A stretch of 64,000 bases of DNA from Colimorpha sp045640985. GTDB lineage: Bacteria > Bacteroidota > Bacteroidia > Bacteroidales > P3. Every line of letters starts with the position of its first letter. The first letter of the stretch is position 1. The position numbers were made by a program, and so were the translations under genes. Positions 12,001 through 17,777 of this stretch are shown here, piece by piece. Where the stretch lies: contig JAZUFZ010000017.1 in the NCBI GenBank assembly GCA_045640985.1, forward strand, positions 62,001 through 126,000. Direction: 5' to 3'. The notes under the pieces were generated by a model. It did no database searches. It had not been told where the DNA came from and saw nothing but the letters and a program-made list of their open reading frames with translations.

Positions 12001-14287
12001 CGGTAGTAGTGAACTCACCGAGCATCGTAGTAGGATCGTCTGGGTTGAATCCCTCGACTGGTCCGTAGATGATGGTGTAGTTATCGGCATTCTCCAGTGG
12101 ATAGCTCCATGTGAGGGTTGCGCTGGTAGCGTCAGACTCTGCACATGCTACGTCTGTAACTTTCTTACAGGTTGCGATATGACGAACTCTGAAGTTGTCT
12201 ATTGCAGTAAGATAGTTGCTTGTACCTGCACGTGAGAACACGATGCGAGCGTTGCCGGTCACGTCGAGATTGTCGCACAGAATATCCACATTGAAATTAG
12301 AATGTGCAGTATAACCAGCCGGAGCCTCGATGGTGTCGAAATAAACTACGGAGTTGGAACCTTCAAGCATGTAGCCGATATACAATGGGCCACAGGAAGA
12401 ATAACTCTCAAAGCTCAGGTCAAACACCACCTCCATCTGATTCAACGGATGGTTGAATACTGGAGTTGCAAAGGTGTTAGGTCCGTTTACATACAGATAT
12501 TTTGATGAGAACGTATGGTAGCTTGAAGCCGTGGAAGCAGGTTTCACTGCTGCCGGATAGCTGCTGCTAAGCGCGATAGGAAGCCAGCACTCAGGAAGGC
12601 TGCCTTCCGGATCAGCATTGAAGTTGTTGGCATAAGGAACATCCAATGCCTGGCATGCAGTGTGAACGCCGAGCAGAGAAACCACTTCGCTGCTGTCGGT
12701 TGCGCTGCAGACGCCGCGTACATAGAAGTCGTAATCCTTGTTAGGGGTAAGACCTTCTACCAGGTAGCCGGTCGTATCCTCTACGGTTACGGTATAATGA
12801 ACATCATCCATGCCGAATCCTGCGGTATCGTAGTCGATAATCCATGTGGTTGCCTCACCGATATTATTCCAGGAGAGTTCTACGGTGTTGGAACCGGCAT
12901 TGGCTACGAGATCGATTGCAGGAAGACAGGATGGCATTTCAGTAATCTCAAGATCATCAAATACGGTGTAGTATGATGAACTCTCACCGTGAACATCGAT
13001 GATGATGTATCCTTGAGTGATAGGAGAAGATGCCAGATAGGCTGAGAACTGGGAATAGGAAGTACTTGTAACGTGGAATACCGTTATAGTATCAAATTCC
13101 GGAAGTTCGCCTGCGGTAACGCTTGGGGCAACACCGATGGTGATGTCACCGAGATAGCTTGTGTTCTCCAGACGGGCCCACAGTGAAAGCTGGAGTTCCT
13201 GGAGATTATCAATGAGACGGGCAACCGCTACAGTATAGGCATATCCATAGGTGTACATACACTTACCGGTACGGGCACCTGTAGAACTTGCCTGCGGATA
13301 CTGAGGATCTGCCTGATACAGGATAGTCCATCCTGTAGGAATTCCGTCTACGTTATTGAAGTTTTCTGAATAAGGTGCAGCCAGAATACTGAAAGCTGGT
13401 GAAGAAGCAAGGTTACTTACATTTTCAGAACTGCAGTGGCTTCTTACCTGAACGGTATATTCAGTATTAGCAGTCAGGTTGGAAAAATCAGCATAGGTAG
13501 TGAAAGGTTCGCATACGACAGAGTCGATAGGACCTTCAGGACCATACAGGATAGCAGTATAGTAGGTACCGGCATCGGCATGGGAATTTTCCCATGTTGC
13601 GTGAACTCCCATAGTGCTATAGTTAGGAGTTGCCGTTACATGAGCAGGAGCATAGCAGAAATCATCACCGGCTGGAACCATCACGAACTTGGTGTTCGGA
13701 CGGGCAGCATCCGTACCTGCCGTAGTAGTGTTGTCAAGGCTTGCATAAGAAGGATCTGAGTCGCTTTCACGATACATCGCCTTATGGTCAGATGTGCTTC
13801 CACTATTATAGAATGTCACAGAATTGTTATAGGCGCTACCCACATGGGTAACCGTAATAACAATACTGCTGGTTCCATCATAGTAGAATGGAGTAGCCAG
13901 TTCCACTGTGAACCACCCGGAGGGGACCGTCAGCGGATTGTCGAAGGTTGCCACCTGCGTCAGATCAGCAGCAGGTGTCCAAGCAGTGAGCGTGGTTGAC
14001 GAGGAAGTACCCATGTAAACGGTGTACTGACTCGGAATAGAACCAGAGCCATTGACTTGGAACGCAATTGACTGGATGTAGGAAGGAACTTCTCCCAATT
14101 CCTCTGAGGTGTAAATCATCTCACAACGGCCATTCTTGTAGTAGTTCGTCATAGGGACATAGTATCCCGATGATGTACCTGTACCAATAATGACTTCGTT
14201 CTGAGCCATCACAGAGGAACTTCCAGGCGTTAGCCACGGCACTACCAGCGCCGCTACTAACAACATTCTAAGTAAAAAGTTTCTCAT
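1..14287 (-). CDS. Giant secreted multidomain surface protein (FN3-like, jelly-roll, InlB B-repeats), 3' end outside window
   Basis: One reading frame stays open from the ATG at 14287 to the left edge (over 4,760 codons, no stop seen), so the C-terminus is missing. Residues 1-28 form a signal peptide ending in VMAQ. By-eye translation shows six copies of a ~180-residue unit that starts near a GTGTS motif and ends near RPNxxFxF (about residues 30-203, 806-989, 1876-2052, 2361-2541, 3174-3347, 3657-3839). It also shows six jelly-roll/cleaved-adhesin-like modules that begin LPY/LPF...F and end xDNxxV (about 303-449, 547-699, 1110-1269, 1395-1565, 2739-2882, 4045-4199). Many FN3-like modules lie between them, with two Ig-like units near 1669 and 2977. 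From about residue 4200 come eight ~70-residue divergent InlB B-repeats with the GYxFxxWSDG signature. An adhesin or cell-surface role is inferred. Proteins of this build are often type IX secretion cargo, but the diagnostic C-terminal domain is out of view. Confidence 0.9.
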   Translation of the reverse strand, partial: MRNFLLRMLLVAALVVPWLTPGSSSVMAQNEVIIGTGTSSGYYVPMTNYYKNGRCEMIYTSEELGEVPSYIQSIAFQVNGSGSIPSQYTVYMGTSSSTTLTAWTPAADLTQVATFDNPLTVPSGWFTVELATPFYYDGTSSIVITVTHVGSAYNNSVTFYNSGSTSDHKAMYRESDSDPSYASLDNTTTAGTDAARPNTKFVMVPAGDDFCYAPAHVTATPNYSTMGVHATWENSHADAGTYYTAILYGPEGPIDSVVCEPFTTYADFSNLTANTEYTVQVRSHCSSENVSNLASSPAFSILAAPYSENFNNVDGIPTGWTILYQADPQYPQASSTGARTGKCMYTYGYAYTVAVARLIDNLQELQLSLWARLENTSYLGDITIGVAPSVTAGELPEFDTITVFHVTSTSYSQFSAYLASSPITQGYIIIDVHGESSSYYTVFDDLEITEMPSCLPAIDLVANAGSNTVELSWNNIGEATTWIIDYDTAGFGMDDVHYTVTVEDTTGYLVEGLTPNKDYDFYVRGVCSATDSSEVVSLLGVHTACQALDVPYANNFNADPEGSLPECWLPIALSSSYPAAVKPASTASSYHTFSSKYLYVNGPNTFATPVFNHPLNQMEVVFDLSFESYSSCGPLYIGYMLEGSNSVVYFDTIEAPAGYTAHSNFNVDILCDNLDVTGNARIVFSRAGTSNYLTAIDNFRVRHIATCKKVTDVACAESDATSATLTWSYPLENADNYTIIYGPVEGFNPDDPTTMLGEFTTTGSDTTYTIQGLDELTSYKVAIRANCDDETYGDWSAVAVFSTSVDCGEQSYRDVVYGTGTSTSGYFPAYYSYDYATSWTIYKASDLENMDVFPGQIKSISYQVNPGNSGDVSYPVKVYMAQDTRASFSSASDTSSLPAMQQVYSGEVRLIRGTWADIVLTTPFEYDPANGNLIIKVKRTGDTAQIEGSGYIYPYVLCTSASGASIYSYEGSYSSRGTSGYRPNMRFRMCVTEPDCFSMKSADFVIATPTTATIAFTEDARNAERELTTGHMVYAVRALESDNYLAFDPFNTAIYSGDYVSELCQGDSTLTISGLAPNTPYLFYVLAQCSDSYGLQYAMTQGRTSCAPWDLPFTTTFDGDEVGAGTFNVYCWQSNSTITTTPKLATNLGRSGNAMQFVVNGNAGAYQNSIAILPEVIDGYEMSQVQLSFWAKTSSANADGVLQIGVMSDPADTNTFELVDVINIDSTVFEEYKLNLTDYEGEGRFVAMKVNNNTAAGSYTITIDDVTLREKPLCEKPVELAFDATEISSNDIPLTWIDDENDSPIYQVVYKACANFNEANAMEFNSDTNAYLYDMVDVDDPDEREGFSFASHDVELLPGTIYALAVRAVCGNNYSMWSNPVVASTGCASISHAELPWTEDFNGVISYSTTVQNAPEDFHGRADLDHVFYCFDFPGISNNRTTAPLAFAYQTGNANYALSMVATTTAPSIVVLPEFNDEVASLMLTFDYQVSNGTLELGVYDGEEFTAVEVIPTSGSMTTRDHLFSTDTMAFADGVRLAFRYTGAGTSTSASNVALIDNIVVASGATCAKPTNFVYNALAGVSAYSIPVKWTNGTVGDADTWEIEYKHQTVTPYGYETVTETVTVSNVTPNDANVVSYTLNGLLPNTQYTLHVRGNCGEENGYSAWSNDSVVVTTKNDATYIASFSLYNANQQIGNAVIDSVNHTVNVNVVYGVDLTSVRARLSVSDGATAKIDGVNGFNWSNSNNYNYEGGLQVYVVSADPTIYQLWTIYLNIEPCATPTALTFENVKRREFTAVWTNPDANVTSFDLLYGNEPLTEAELEQNEPIVVTNANRYTFTREEGIVRDTMYYVYVRANCGESQSRWISGTVTTPNLGYFNCEEVVNDTLGTSTSNSSYFPGYVFYNYAYTQQLFQAEELLPTTINTISINCKTANDIRPVQMYLTKTDAASLSSGWVSMNSSNTVLAWEGQIGANTGWQDLELIAPYTFDGSSNLVITFVDNKGSYSSNYNYYYGNQTTSGVSRYEYSDNDHYTYNNQPSSSVGTSSNFRLQLAINHCGLDMACPQVKDLVVDYDNDDPTVVTLNWSSDGDYASEYQIIIDTTVLTDDELANMPESSILTAFDATSYTIQNLMPYTDYYLYIRVKCNGEGQDDGISTWNSIPFKTHAACRAPENISVAFTSKTTAVMSWSADATQDANYRYIISPTAVPNPDNYNVSASGLNVTSIGLSNLVPDQHYYFYLSNVCGGNDGNSPYVCYEFDMVPSCPAPINVHLTDKAPTGVTVAWESDTANFADENEWQVTCYAVDSTGAQMGDAQVFTVSNPSAVVTYLTPATNYRLEVRSICNGTPSITPAVLNFNTPVKVDCTQIGTGTSRSTSAPYNWGNYYTQILFRADEMHAMGLDAGMINAISLSYPAASAEKKVYAFMGTTTMNSFGSASDRIPQNQMTQVCGPLVRGANEGEGAFTYNFTTPFEWDGTSNLVVGILSNQPDGTSQSTSSSFTPQYTSTSYTSVVACYQDGTQLTVSDPFATGNTTTLTYRPNVTFCFLAGDCPAVSHVTAQNVASHTADVVWYTGGSETSWQVVRSEEPLTESALAEATPVTVETPSISYDDLVIDVTYYVYVRPICSEESKWVGTEFTTLPSCSAPSIKSLYANEDTVICVVAHDGEYGEAQEFEYEFWNAQVEDAEHISIVAGDSVAITSLPNIAIYNWRVRSICGEGDTSRWTNGDQFQLCGTMSLPFLDEFAQDSPSLGCWRVAGSSPTLVTSGTTAYLNFDAYGTYTMRSIITPVVPAALNTTMVTFKARRYSSSYEGQVKLYALSIEGDAITNLQELTTIELNSTDYENYEIYLDEFGEIAGDRIMFSVEKVGSSENWIYLDNFGMNYIPDCRRPNSFRLAAQQVNAHSVDLTWEQPGECVAWIITDTLTGQTYQIPYMAATVEGTNVNVNLGGLTANTNYVFSVRAVCDNSTSEPAVNFVNVRTLNDEATFTSYAVADYQVGTTSIDAINHVIEVTVRADADIANLVSTFRVSNNATVLDAAGHVLVSGAGVLDFTYGQFVYLQPAGQDVAATEWEIRVLIEGCPTLYGLTANKVERTRLNLNFNTADSALYTFQLVYDTVALTAEELAAAEYQTITAEGEGYERVYHVSGLERETGYYFYLRNECSPAWLSVNAKTKALNYCDVHQMGNSSGTNSYMPLYSTYDYSYSQQIFDKEELTSGPITAFAIQNAAVKDRMVDIYLGTTTQSTFSGTDDFVPSSELTLVAHNVHMGTTIGWNSFTLAEPFMYDGTSNLVVAINNVNGSWSSGSSYNVTSCTGNKSVYVYRDGTQFTPDNAATSGASGDVLSVRNNIRFTICEENEACEPATEIAASDITSSSATLSWTSSTSDYVGYYDVLVSDTAVVDFATIDSLDSYNFSGNALTCELNGLDPEVDYYVYVRARCNANGHEEGYSVWAPYMFRTFADCRSVVDLAADITSTTTATITWNFYEGMEGNFAYVISSEALEDGALAELTEDDYQEADLTVTEAYVEDLVPGETYYIYVTNVCGSSRSSWKEVSFTMPPACATPVNLTVSNVTSLAASLNWERGEFGEETEWQVIWVYGEPEDSSANAQIMTVNTNTAVIPFSVAGETYRAYVSAMCEEGNSAEASVSFNVPAAGTASGCVTIGDGEDEYSGAPTYTGWGNSYTQQIITVDEMAAQNYGAGSIESISYTWTEEAGYNKDLYIFIGSTSMDEFTSATVAGMVPHSNLTQVCGPISRSEGDEAGEMTFEFSTPWFWDGQSNIVIATITNQAAGESHTSSYGYSAAGTETDGYTTIYKYQDGTAFSLTNPQSQGNGPGRVEGHANIKFCFASSTGCNRVNRINVSGVTADAAHIDWYPSEAGNLDYNYVLSTEPLTIEGIAAAELTSVTALGLDLEDLTADADYYFYIAPTCAGTDDITLWNSAIFATAPLCRQPILAVASVREEMGVVNFSITPDPETDPASYEYVLWANGMDTVVFEGSASENYNLEDLVAVTTINWKVRAICDEDGEFVSRWVAGNGFQYCGESALPYEEDFESYEGYTYDIDADAINCWKTYSTGSVRPHVISSGSYYYKHSGSKALTFYGSGYNYAALPKMGAELNTMKMKFWRQTESASYGTLTVGYIKEGDNNFNTFTQIQQVSSHNGSMSEVTIDLSEVPEDADRIAFRWYYSNQYSCCIDDIRLYVPQQYNVTLASNDEELGTVEGEGEYVEDSYAYITATPTVGNHFVQWSDENPSASRSLLMNQDYDLTAYFEADLYSVLVRSNDTVMGTATASFDEVGYGAMVDIEAIANEHAYFVAWSDGNEEAVRTIEVVENTVLTAIFAKDSFEVAAETEFEDIEIRGTGMYGYGDSAVLYAPNYYGYQFQNWSNGETEQAIGFRVYDNINITAYYVPDTFAIAAVVDPANAGMVTGTGSYPFNSEITLTAVPAAGFYFNGWSDGEINAERSYTVLYDDTLVANFATEARYTVNALANNDNMGTALGSGIYDANDTVTLTAVPAYGYHFTGWADGDTNLTRQIVATQNADYTANFEINTYNVSIAFASQGFAAMGSISIEGVEGLTTTVEHGTELVLNANATLGNHFESWSDGNTDTARVMIVESDVNLTATFAPNAYIIALHVTPAGAGIVEGADTLNYNSPYTISTTANHGYVFQMWSDSVTTMVRSGQLRENINLTAIYVKDTFHVTVQSADLAMGTVSEDADVAYLGTTTVRATANYGYQFVRWNDGVTTASRRVTVTDDTTLVAEFSA

Positions 14288-14366
14288 AACTTTTTGGATT
14301 TAATTAATTAATTGAGTGAATTTTATATATTTCAAGGTTTATTTGCATAATACACATATTGAACTG

Positions 14367-14398
14367 CAAAATTATATACTTTTCAACAAATACGCAAA
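14367..14398 (-). promoter_or_regulatory. Bacteroidota-type promoter of the giant gene
   Basis: On the minus strand TTTG (14395-14398) is followed by 20 bases and TAATTTTG (14367-14374). This fits the -33 TTTG / -7 TAnnTTTG pattern known for the Bacteroidota primary sigma factor. The start codon lies about 80 bases downstream, leaving a long AT-rich leader. Confidence 0.65.
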
Positions 14399-14573
14399 TT
14401 TTTTTGTGACTTTTTTTTCATAAATTTTTCATTATATTAAATATCAACACTTTATGCTGTTGAAAATTTTTATAAACAGCCTGTTGATAACCCTGCACGA
14501 TTGTTCATAAGATTTTCCGCCCGTTTCCTCCCACGCTATATATATAATTTAATGAAACCATAAATAAAAAGTC

Positions 14574-14672
14574 CCCCGGAACCAACCTCAAAACCGGACA
14601 GAAATTCCCCGAAATCGCTCCCGAAACTGGAGGAAAATCCCCCGAAAACGCTCCCGAAACCGGGAAGGAGTC
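14574..14672. repeat. Three tandem 33-bp units built of 11-mers
   Basis: Units at 14574-14606, 14607-14639 and 14640-14672 each start with CCCCGRAA. Units two and three are clearly similar over their first 24 bases (CCCCGAAA.CGCTCCCGAAAC), and a partial fourth copy follows. Each 33-mer is made of three 11-mers carrying short A-runs. The stretch is non-coding, between the giant gene and the LptF/G gene. No function is known. Confidence 0.7.
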
Positions 14673-14738
14673 CCCGAAAAGTGCTTATTTTCCCCTCCGG
14701 ACAGCCCAGAATCCCCTCAAATCAGGCCCCGGGTAACT

Positions 14739-14771
14739 CCCATATATCTCCCATATATCTCCCATGTAGGT
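14739..14771. repeat. Three 11-bp direct repeats (CCCATATATCT)
   Basis: Two perfect copies (14739-14749, 14750-14760) are followed by a degenerate third (14761-14771). They share the exact 11-bp period of the neighbouring repeat blocks, although the base composition differs. Confidence 0.75.
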
Positions 14772-14860
14772 AGCATAAAACACGAATTTTCCGCCGTCCC
14801 GGACACAGCCCTACCAGGGAGATACCAGAGAGAAACCCGAGAGATACCTCAAAAAAACAC

Positions 14861-14938
14861 CCCGAAAAACCGCCCGAAAACCATCCGAAAACCGCTCGGA
14901 AAGAACCCGAAAACCGCCCGAATAGAACCCGGAAAAAC
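14861..14938. repeat. Seven-unit 11-bp-period repeat with phased A-runs
   Basis: Units resembling CCCGAAAACCG begin at 14861, 14873, 14884, 14895, 14906, 14917 and 14928, so the steps are 12, 11, 11, 11, 11 and 11. The A3-A5 runs recur about once per helical turn, which would favour intrinsic DNA bending. The array ends eight bases before the stop codon of the LptF/G gene. The rest of 14288-14945 is AT-rich leader and unassigned spacer; I see no gene in it. Confidence 0.75.
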
Positions 14939-14945
14939 GTCCTTG

Positions 14946-16355
14946 CTACTCCTTATGGAACCACTTGCGGAAGCGATGCCGCCATACCGCCGGATCGAAA
15001 AACACAGAATCGGTAGTCGCCTGAAGGGTCAGCAGAATGCCTATGGGAAGGAACACAAAGGACGAAAGCCACATACCCACCGGCGGAAGCGCGCCCCCGC
15101 GGACCGCCTTCTCCGCAATCATGCCTATCACATAATAAAGCACGAAGAAAAACACCGAAGCCACCAGAGGAACCCCCAGTCCGCCCTTGCGGACGATAGA
15201 GCCGAAAGGCGCCCCGATAAGGAACATCAGCAGGCAGGCAAACGAAAGGGTATATTTACGCTGCCACTCCACATAGTGACGGTTGATATACTCGGAATCC
15301 GACTGGAGAATCTGGTTATAGGTGCGGATATCGTCGAGGGTAAGACGGCAGACATTCATCGCCTGTTCCTTCACCCGACGTTTCTGTTCATCGCTGTAAG
15401 ACTGAAACTTAGCCTGGATATCATATACTGTATCGAGTGGCGTTATGCCCCCGTTATGCACACAGATGAAAGCCCGCATCTTGTCGCGTTTGCTGTCGGA
15501 AAATTCCTGATAGCGGTGTTCCCGCGCCTCCTCAAGGGCAGTAATCGTACTGTCGAGCTGCGACACATTCTGCATCTGGCTTCCCCCATGGAAAAACTCC
15601 CCGTCGGACTTGGAAAAGGAGAACGAAGAGATATCGAAAGTAAGGATTTCCTCATCGAAACGGATGGAAGTCAAGGGGCGGGTATAGAACTTTTCGCCCT
15701 CGAACTCCTCGGAATAGGAATAGCCGTTCCGGAGGGTAAAAAGCAGATACTGACTGTCGGGACTGGTCTGCATGAAACCCGACTTCGCTACTATCACATT
15801 GTTCTGGTGAGTCCCACCCGTATGGTCATAAACGATAATGTCGTGAAGTTCCCCGTTGCTCTCCTTCTGGTTGATGCGGATCACATAGCCGTCGATGTCG
15901 GTATAATACTCGCTGGGACGGATATTGAGGGCGGGTTTCTTGCGGGTAACATCATAAAGGAGCGTCTGGTATTTCAGCATGGCTACGGGCATCACGTTAT
16001 TGGCGAAATAGAAGGCTACTCCCGTGAGAATCAAGGCAAGAAAAGCCATGGGCATCATGACTCTCCGGATAGAAATTCCCCCCGCTTTCATAGCAACCAG
16101 CTCGTATTTCTCGCCGAAATTACCCATAGTCATAATGGAGGCGAAAAGCACCGATATCGGAAGCGCCATAGGGACAAAGGTGGCGGAAGCATAGAACAGA
16201 AGTTCCATGATAACTTTGAACTCCAGACCCTTGCCCACCAGATCATCTATATACTTCCATACGAACTGCATGAGCAGCACAAAGACCGCGATGGTGAAGG
16301 TAAGCACCAAGGGCCCGAGAAACGATTTCAATATAAGACGATCCAGTTTTTTCAC
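14946..16355 (-). CDS. LptF/LptG (YjgP/YjgQ) family permease
   Basis: The 469-residue polytopic protein belongs to the inner-membrane half of the LPS export ABC transporter, which extracts LPS and passes it to the periplasmic bridge. Hydrophobic segments lie near residues 12-35, 50-75 and 98-120, followed by a long periplasmic beta-rich region (about 125-375) and three C-terminal segments (about 375-460). That is the family's 3+3 topology. Bacteroidota often encode several paralogues, so F cannot be told from G here. It is the last gene of a minus-strand run, 23 bases after rseP. The opposite strand is also largely open across this gene, but that frame shows no family features. Confidence 0.88.
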   Translation of the reverse strand: MKKLDRLILKSFLGPLVLTFTIAVFVLLMQFVWKYIDDLVGKGLEFKVIMELLFYASATFVPMALPISVLFASIMTMGNFGEKYELVAMKAGGISIRRVMMPMAFLALILTGVAFYFANNVMPVAMLKYQTLLYDVTRKKPALNIRPSEYYTDIDGYVIRINQKESNGELHDIIVYDHTGGTHQNNVIVAKSGFMQTSPDSQYLLFTLRNGYSYSEEFEGEKFYTRPLTSIRFDEEILTFDISSFSFSKSDGEFFHGGSQMQNVSQLDSTITALEEAREHRYQEFSDSKRDKMRAFICVHNGGITPLDTVYDIQAKFQSYSDEQKRRVKEQAMNVCRLTLDDIRTYNQILQSDSEYINRHYVEWQRKYTLSFACLLMFLIGAPFGSIVRKGGLGVPLVASVFFFVLYYVIGMIAEKAVRGGALPPVGMWLSSFVFLPIGILLTLQATTDSVFFDPAVWRHRFRKWFHKE

Positions 16356-16378
16356 AGTCTCAGAACGTAATCATAACC

Positions 16379-17773
16379 TTAAAACATACCGCGAATCCAG
16401 CGCCAGAGGTCGTTCCCGTTGGCGACCACAAGAAGGAGCAGCAGGAATGCCATACCTACCGTCTGGGCGCGGTCGAGGAACTTGTCGGAGGGTTTGCGGC
16501 GGGTGATGATTTCCCAAAGGGTAAAGAGGATATGGCCTCCGTCAAGCCCTGGGATAGGGATAATATTCATGAATGCCAGAATTACCGCCAGCATCGCCGT
16601 AATATTCCAGAAACTATACCAGTCCCAGGTATTCGGGAAGAGGCTTCCCAAAGTACCGAAACCACCCAGATTCTGCGCCCCGCCCTTGGAGAAGAGTATC
16701 TTGAAGGAGCTGACGTAAGTGGCGAGATATTCGCACCCATGCCTGATGCCTGCCGGGATGGCCTGGAAGAGGGTATAATCGGTATGTACGACTTCGTATA
16801 TTTCGGTGAAATTCTTCGAGAAAGCACCAATCTTTCCGTCCGAAGCCAGCTCGAAAGTAATCTGGGAGAACTCGCCGTTACGATAGAAATCAATCGTGAC
16901 AGGGCTATTCTTATGGTTTACAATCTCCTGGGCAAACTCGCCGAAAGAGAGCGTAGGCACGCCGTTGATAGCGACCAGACTATCGCCGGGGAGCATACCG
17001 GCTTTCTTGGCTAAAGAACCGGCTACGAAATCCTTGATAACGAATGGTACGCGGACAGCCATAAGCCCTTTAGGCTGCTGCTCGTTGATGCGCTGGTAGA
17101 GCTGGCGCGACATCTGGATATCCACCAGAGCGGAAGAATCGCCCACCTGACGGAGTACGGTGACAGTCTGGGGATTGTTGAGGAGCAACGCGGTCTGTGC
17201 CTGCTGGAAATCATACTGGTTCTCACCATCGATGGCATAGATAATATCGCCATTCTGGAACCCTTCATCAAGCAGAATCTGATGATAATCATATCCTAAA
17301 GCCGCATTGCGGAGCGGAAGCTCATCCTGTCCCCAATGGGCGAAAATGCAGGTATAAATCAGGAGGGCAGAAAGGAAATTGACCAGCACGCCCCCGCTGA
17401 TAATGCACAGACGCTGCCAGGGATTCTTGGAGCGGTATTCCCAAGGCTGGGGTTCAGACTCCATATCTGCGGAAGACTTGGTTTCATCCACCATTCCGGC
17501 TATATCGCAGTAGCCTCCGAGCGGGACCCAGCCAAGACCCCAGATGGTATTGTCGGGGTCCTTTTCTTCCCATTCCTTGGGAGTTTCGGCGTTGAAGAAA
17601 AGGAAATGCCACTTGCCATCAAACTTCTTGGCCTTGAAAATGGAGAACTTGGGGTTGAAGAAAAGGTAAAAACGGCGCACACGGGTTTTGAAAAGCTTGG
17701 CAAACCCGAGATGCCCGAGTTCGTGTGTGATAACCAAAAGCGAAAGGCTGAGGAGTAGTGCTATAACTTTCAT
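16379..17773 (-). CDS. rseP: Site-2 zinc metalloprotease RseP
   Basis: This 464-residue intramembrane protease (M50B) cleaves membrane-anchored regulators and signal peptides. The catalytic HELGH motif is at residues 17-21 in the first membrane helix. PDZ-like regions follow in the periplasmic loop (about 190-300, with the typical AKKAGMLPGDSLVAINGV-type sequence). The second zinc-site motif NIIPIPGLDGG sits near residue 405. The start ATG is four bases after the dxr stop, so the two genes are almost certainly co-transcribed. The dxr-rseP pair is common in Bacteroidota. The substrate in this organism is unknown. Confidence 0.95.
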   Translation of the reverse strand: MKVIALLLSLSLLVITHELGHLGFAKLFKTRVRRFYLFFNPKFSIFKAKKFDGKWHFLFFNAETPKEWEEKDPDNTIWGLGWVPLGGYCDIAGMVDETKSSADMESEPQPWEYRSKNPWQRLCIISGGVLVNFLSALLIYTCIFAHWGQDELPLRNAALGYDYHQILLDEGFQNGDIIYAIDGENQYDFQQAQTALLLNNPQTVTVLRQVGDSSALVDIQMSRQLYQRINEQQPKGLMAVRVPFVIKDFVAGSLAKKAGMLPGDSLVAINGVPTLSFGEFAQEIVNHKNSPVTIDFYRNGEFSQITFELASDGKIGAFSKNFTEIYEVVHTDYTLFQAIPAGIRHGCEYLATYVSSFKILFSKGGAQNLGGFGTLGSLFPNTWDWYSFWNITAMLAVILAFMNIIPIPGLDGGHILFTLWEIITRRKPSDKFLDRAQTVGMAFLLLLLVVANGNDLWRWIRGMF

Positions 17774-17777
17774 ATTA

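Noticed and set aside
14574..14938. CRISPR array
   Set aside because: Units are 11 or 33 bases, contiguous and degenerate. There are no spacers and no cas genes in the window.
14943..16370. 475-residue plus-strand frame opposite the LptF/G gene
   Set aside because: The minus-strand frame has clear 3+3 membrane topology and family identity. The antisense frame is His/Arg-rich with no domain.
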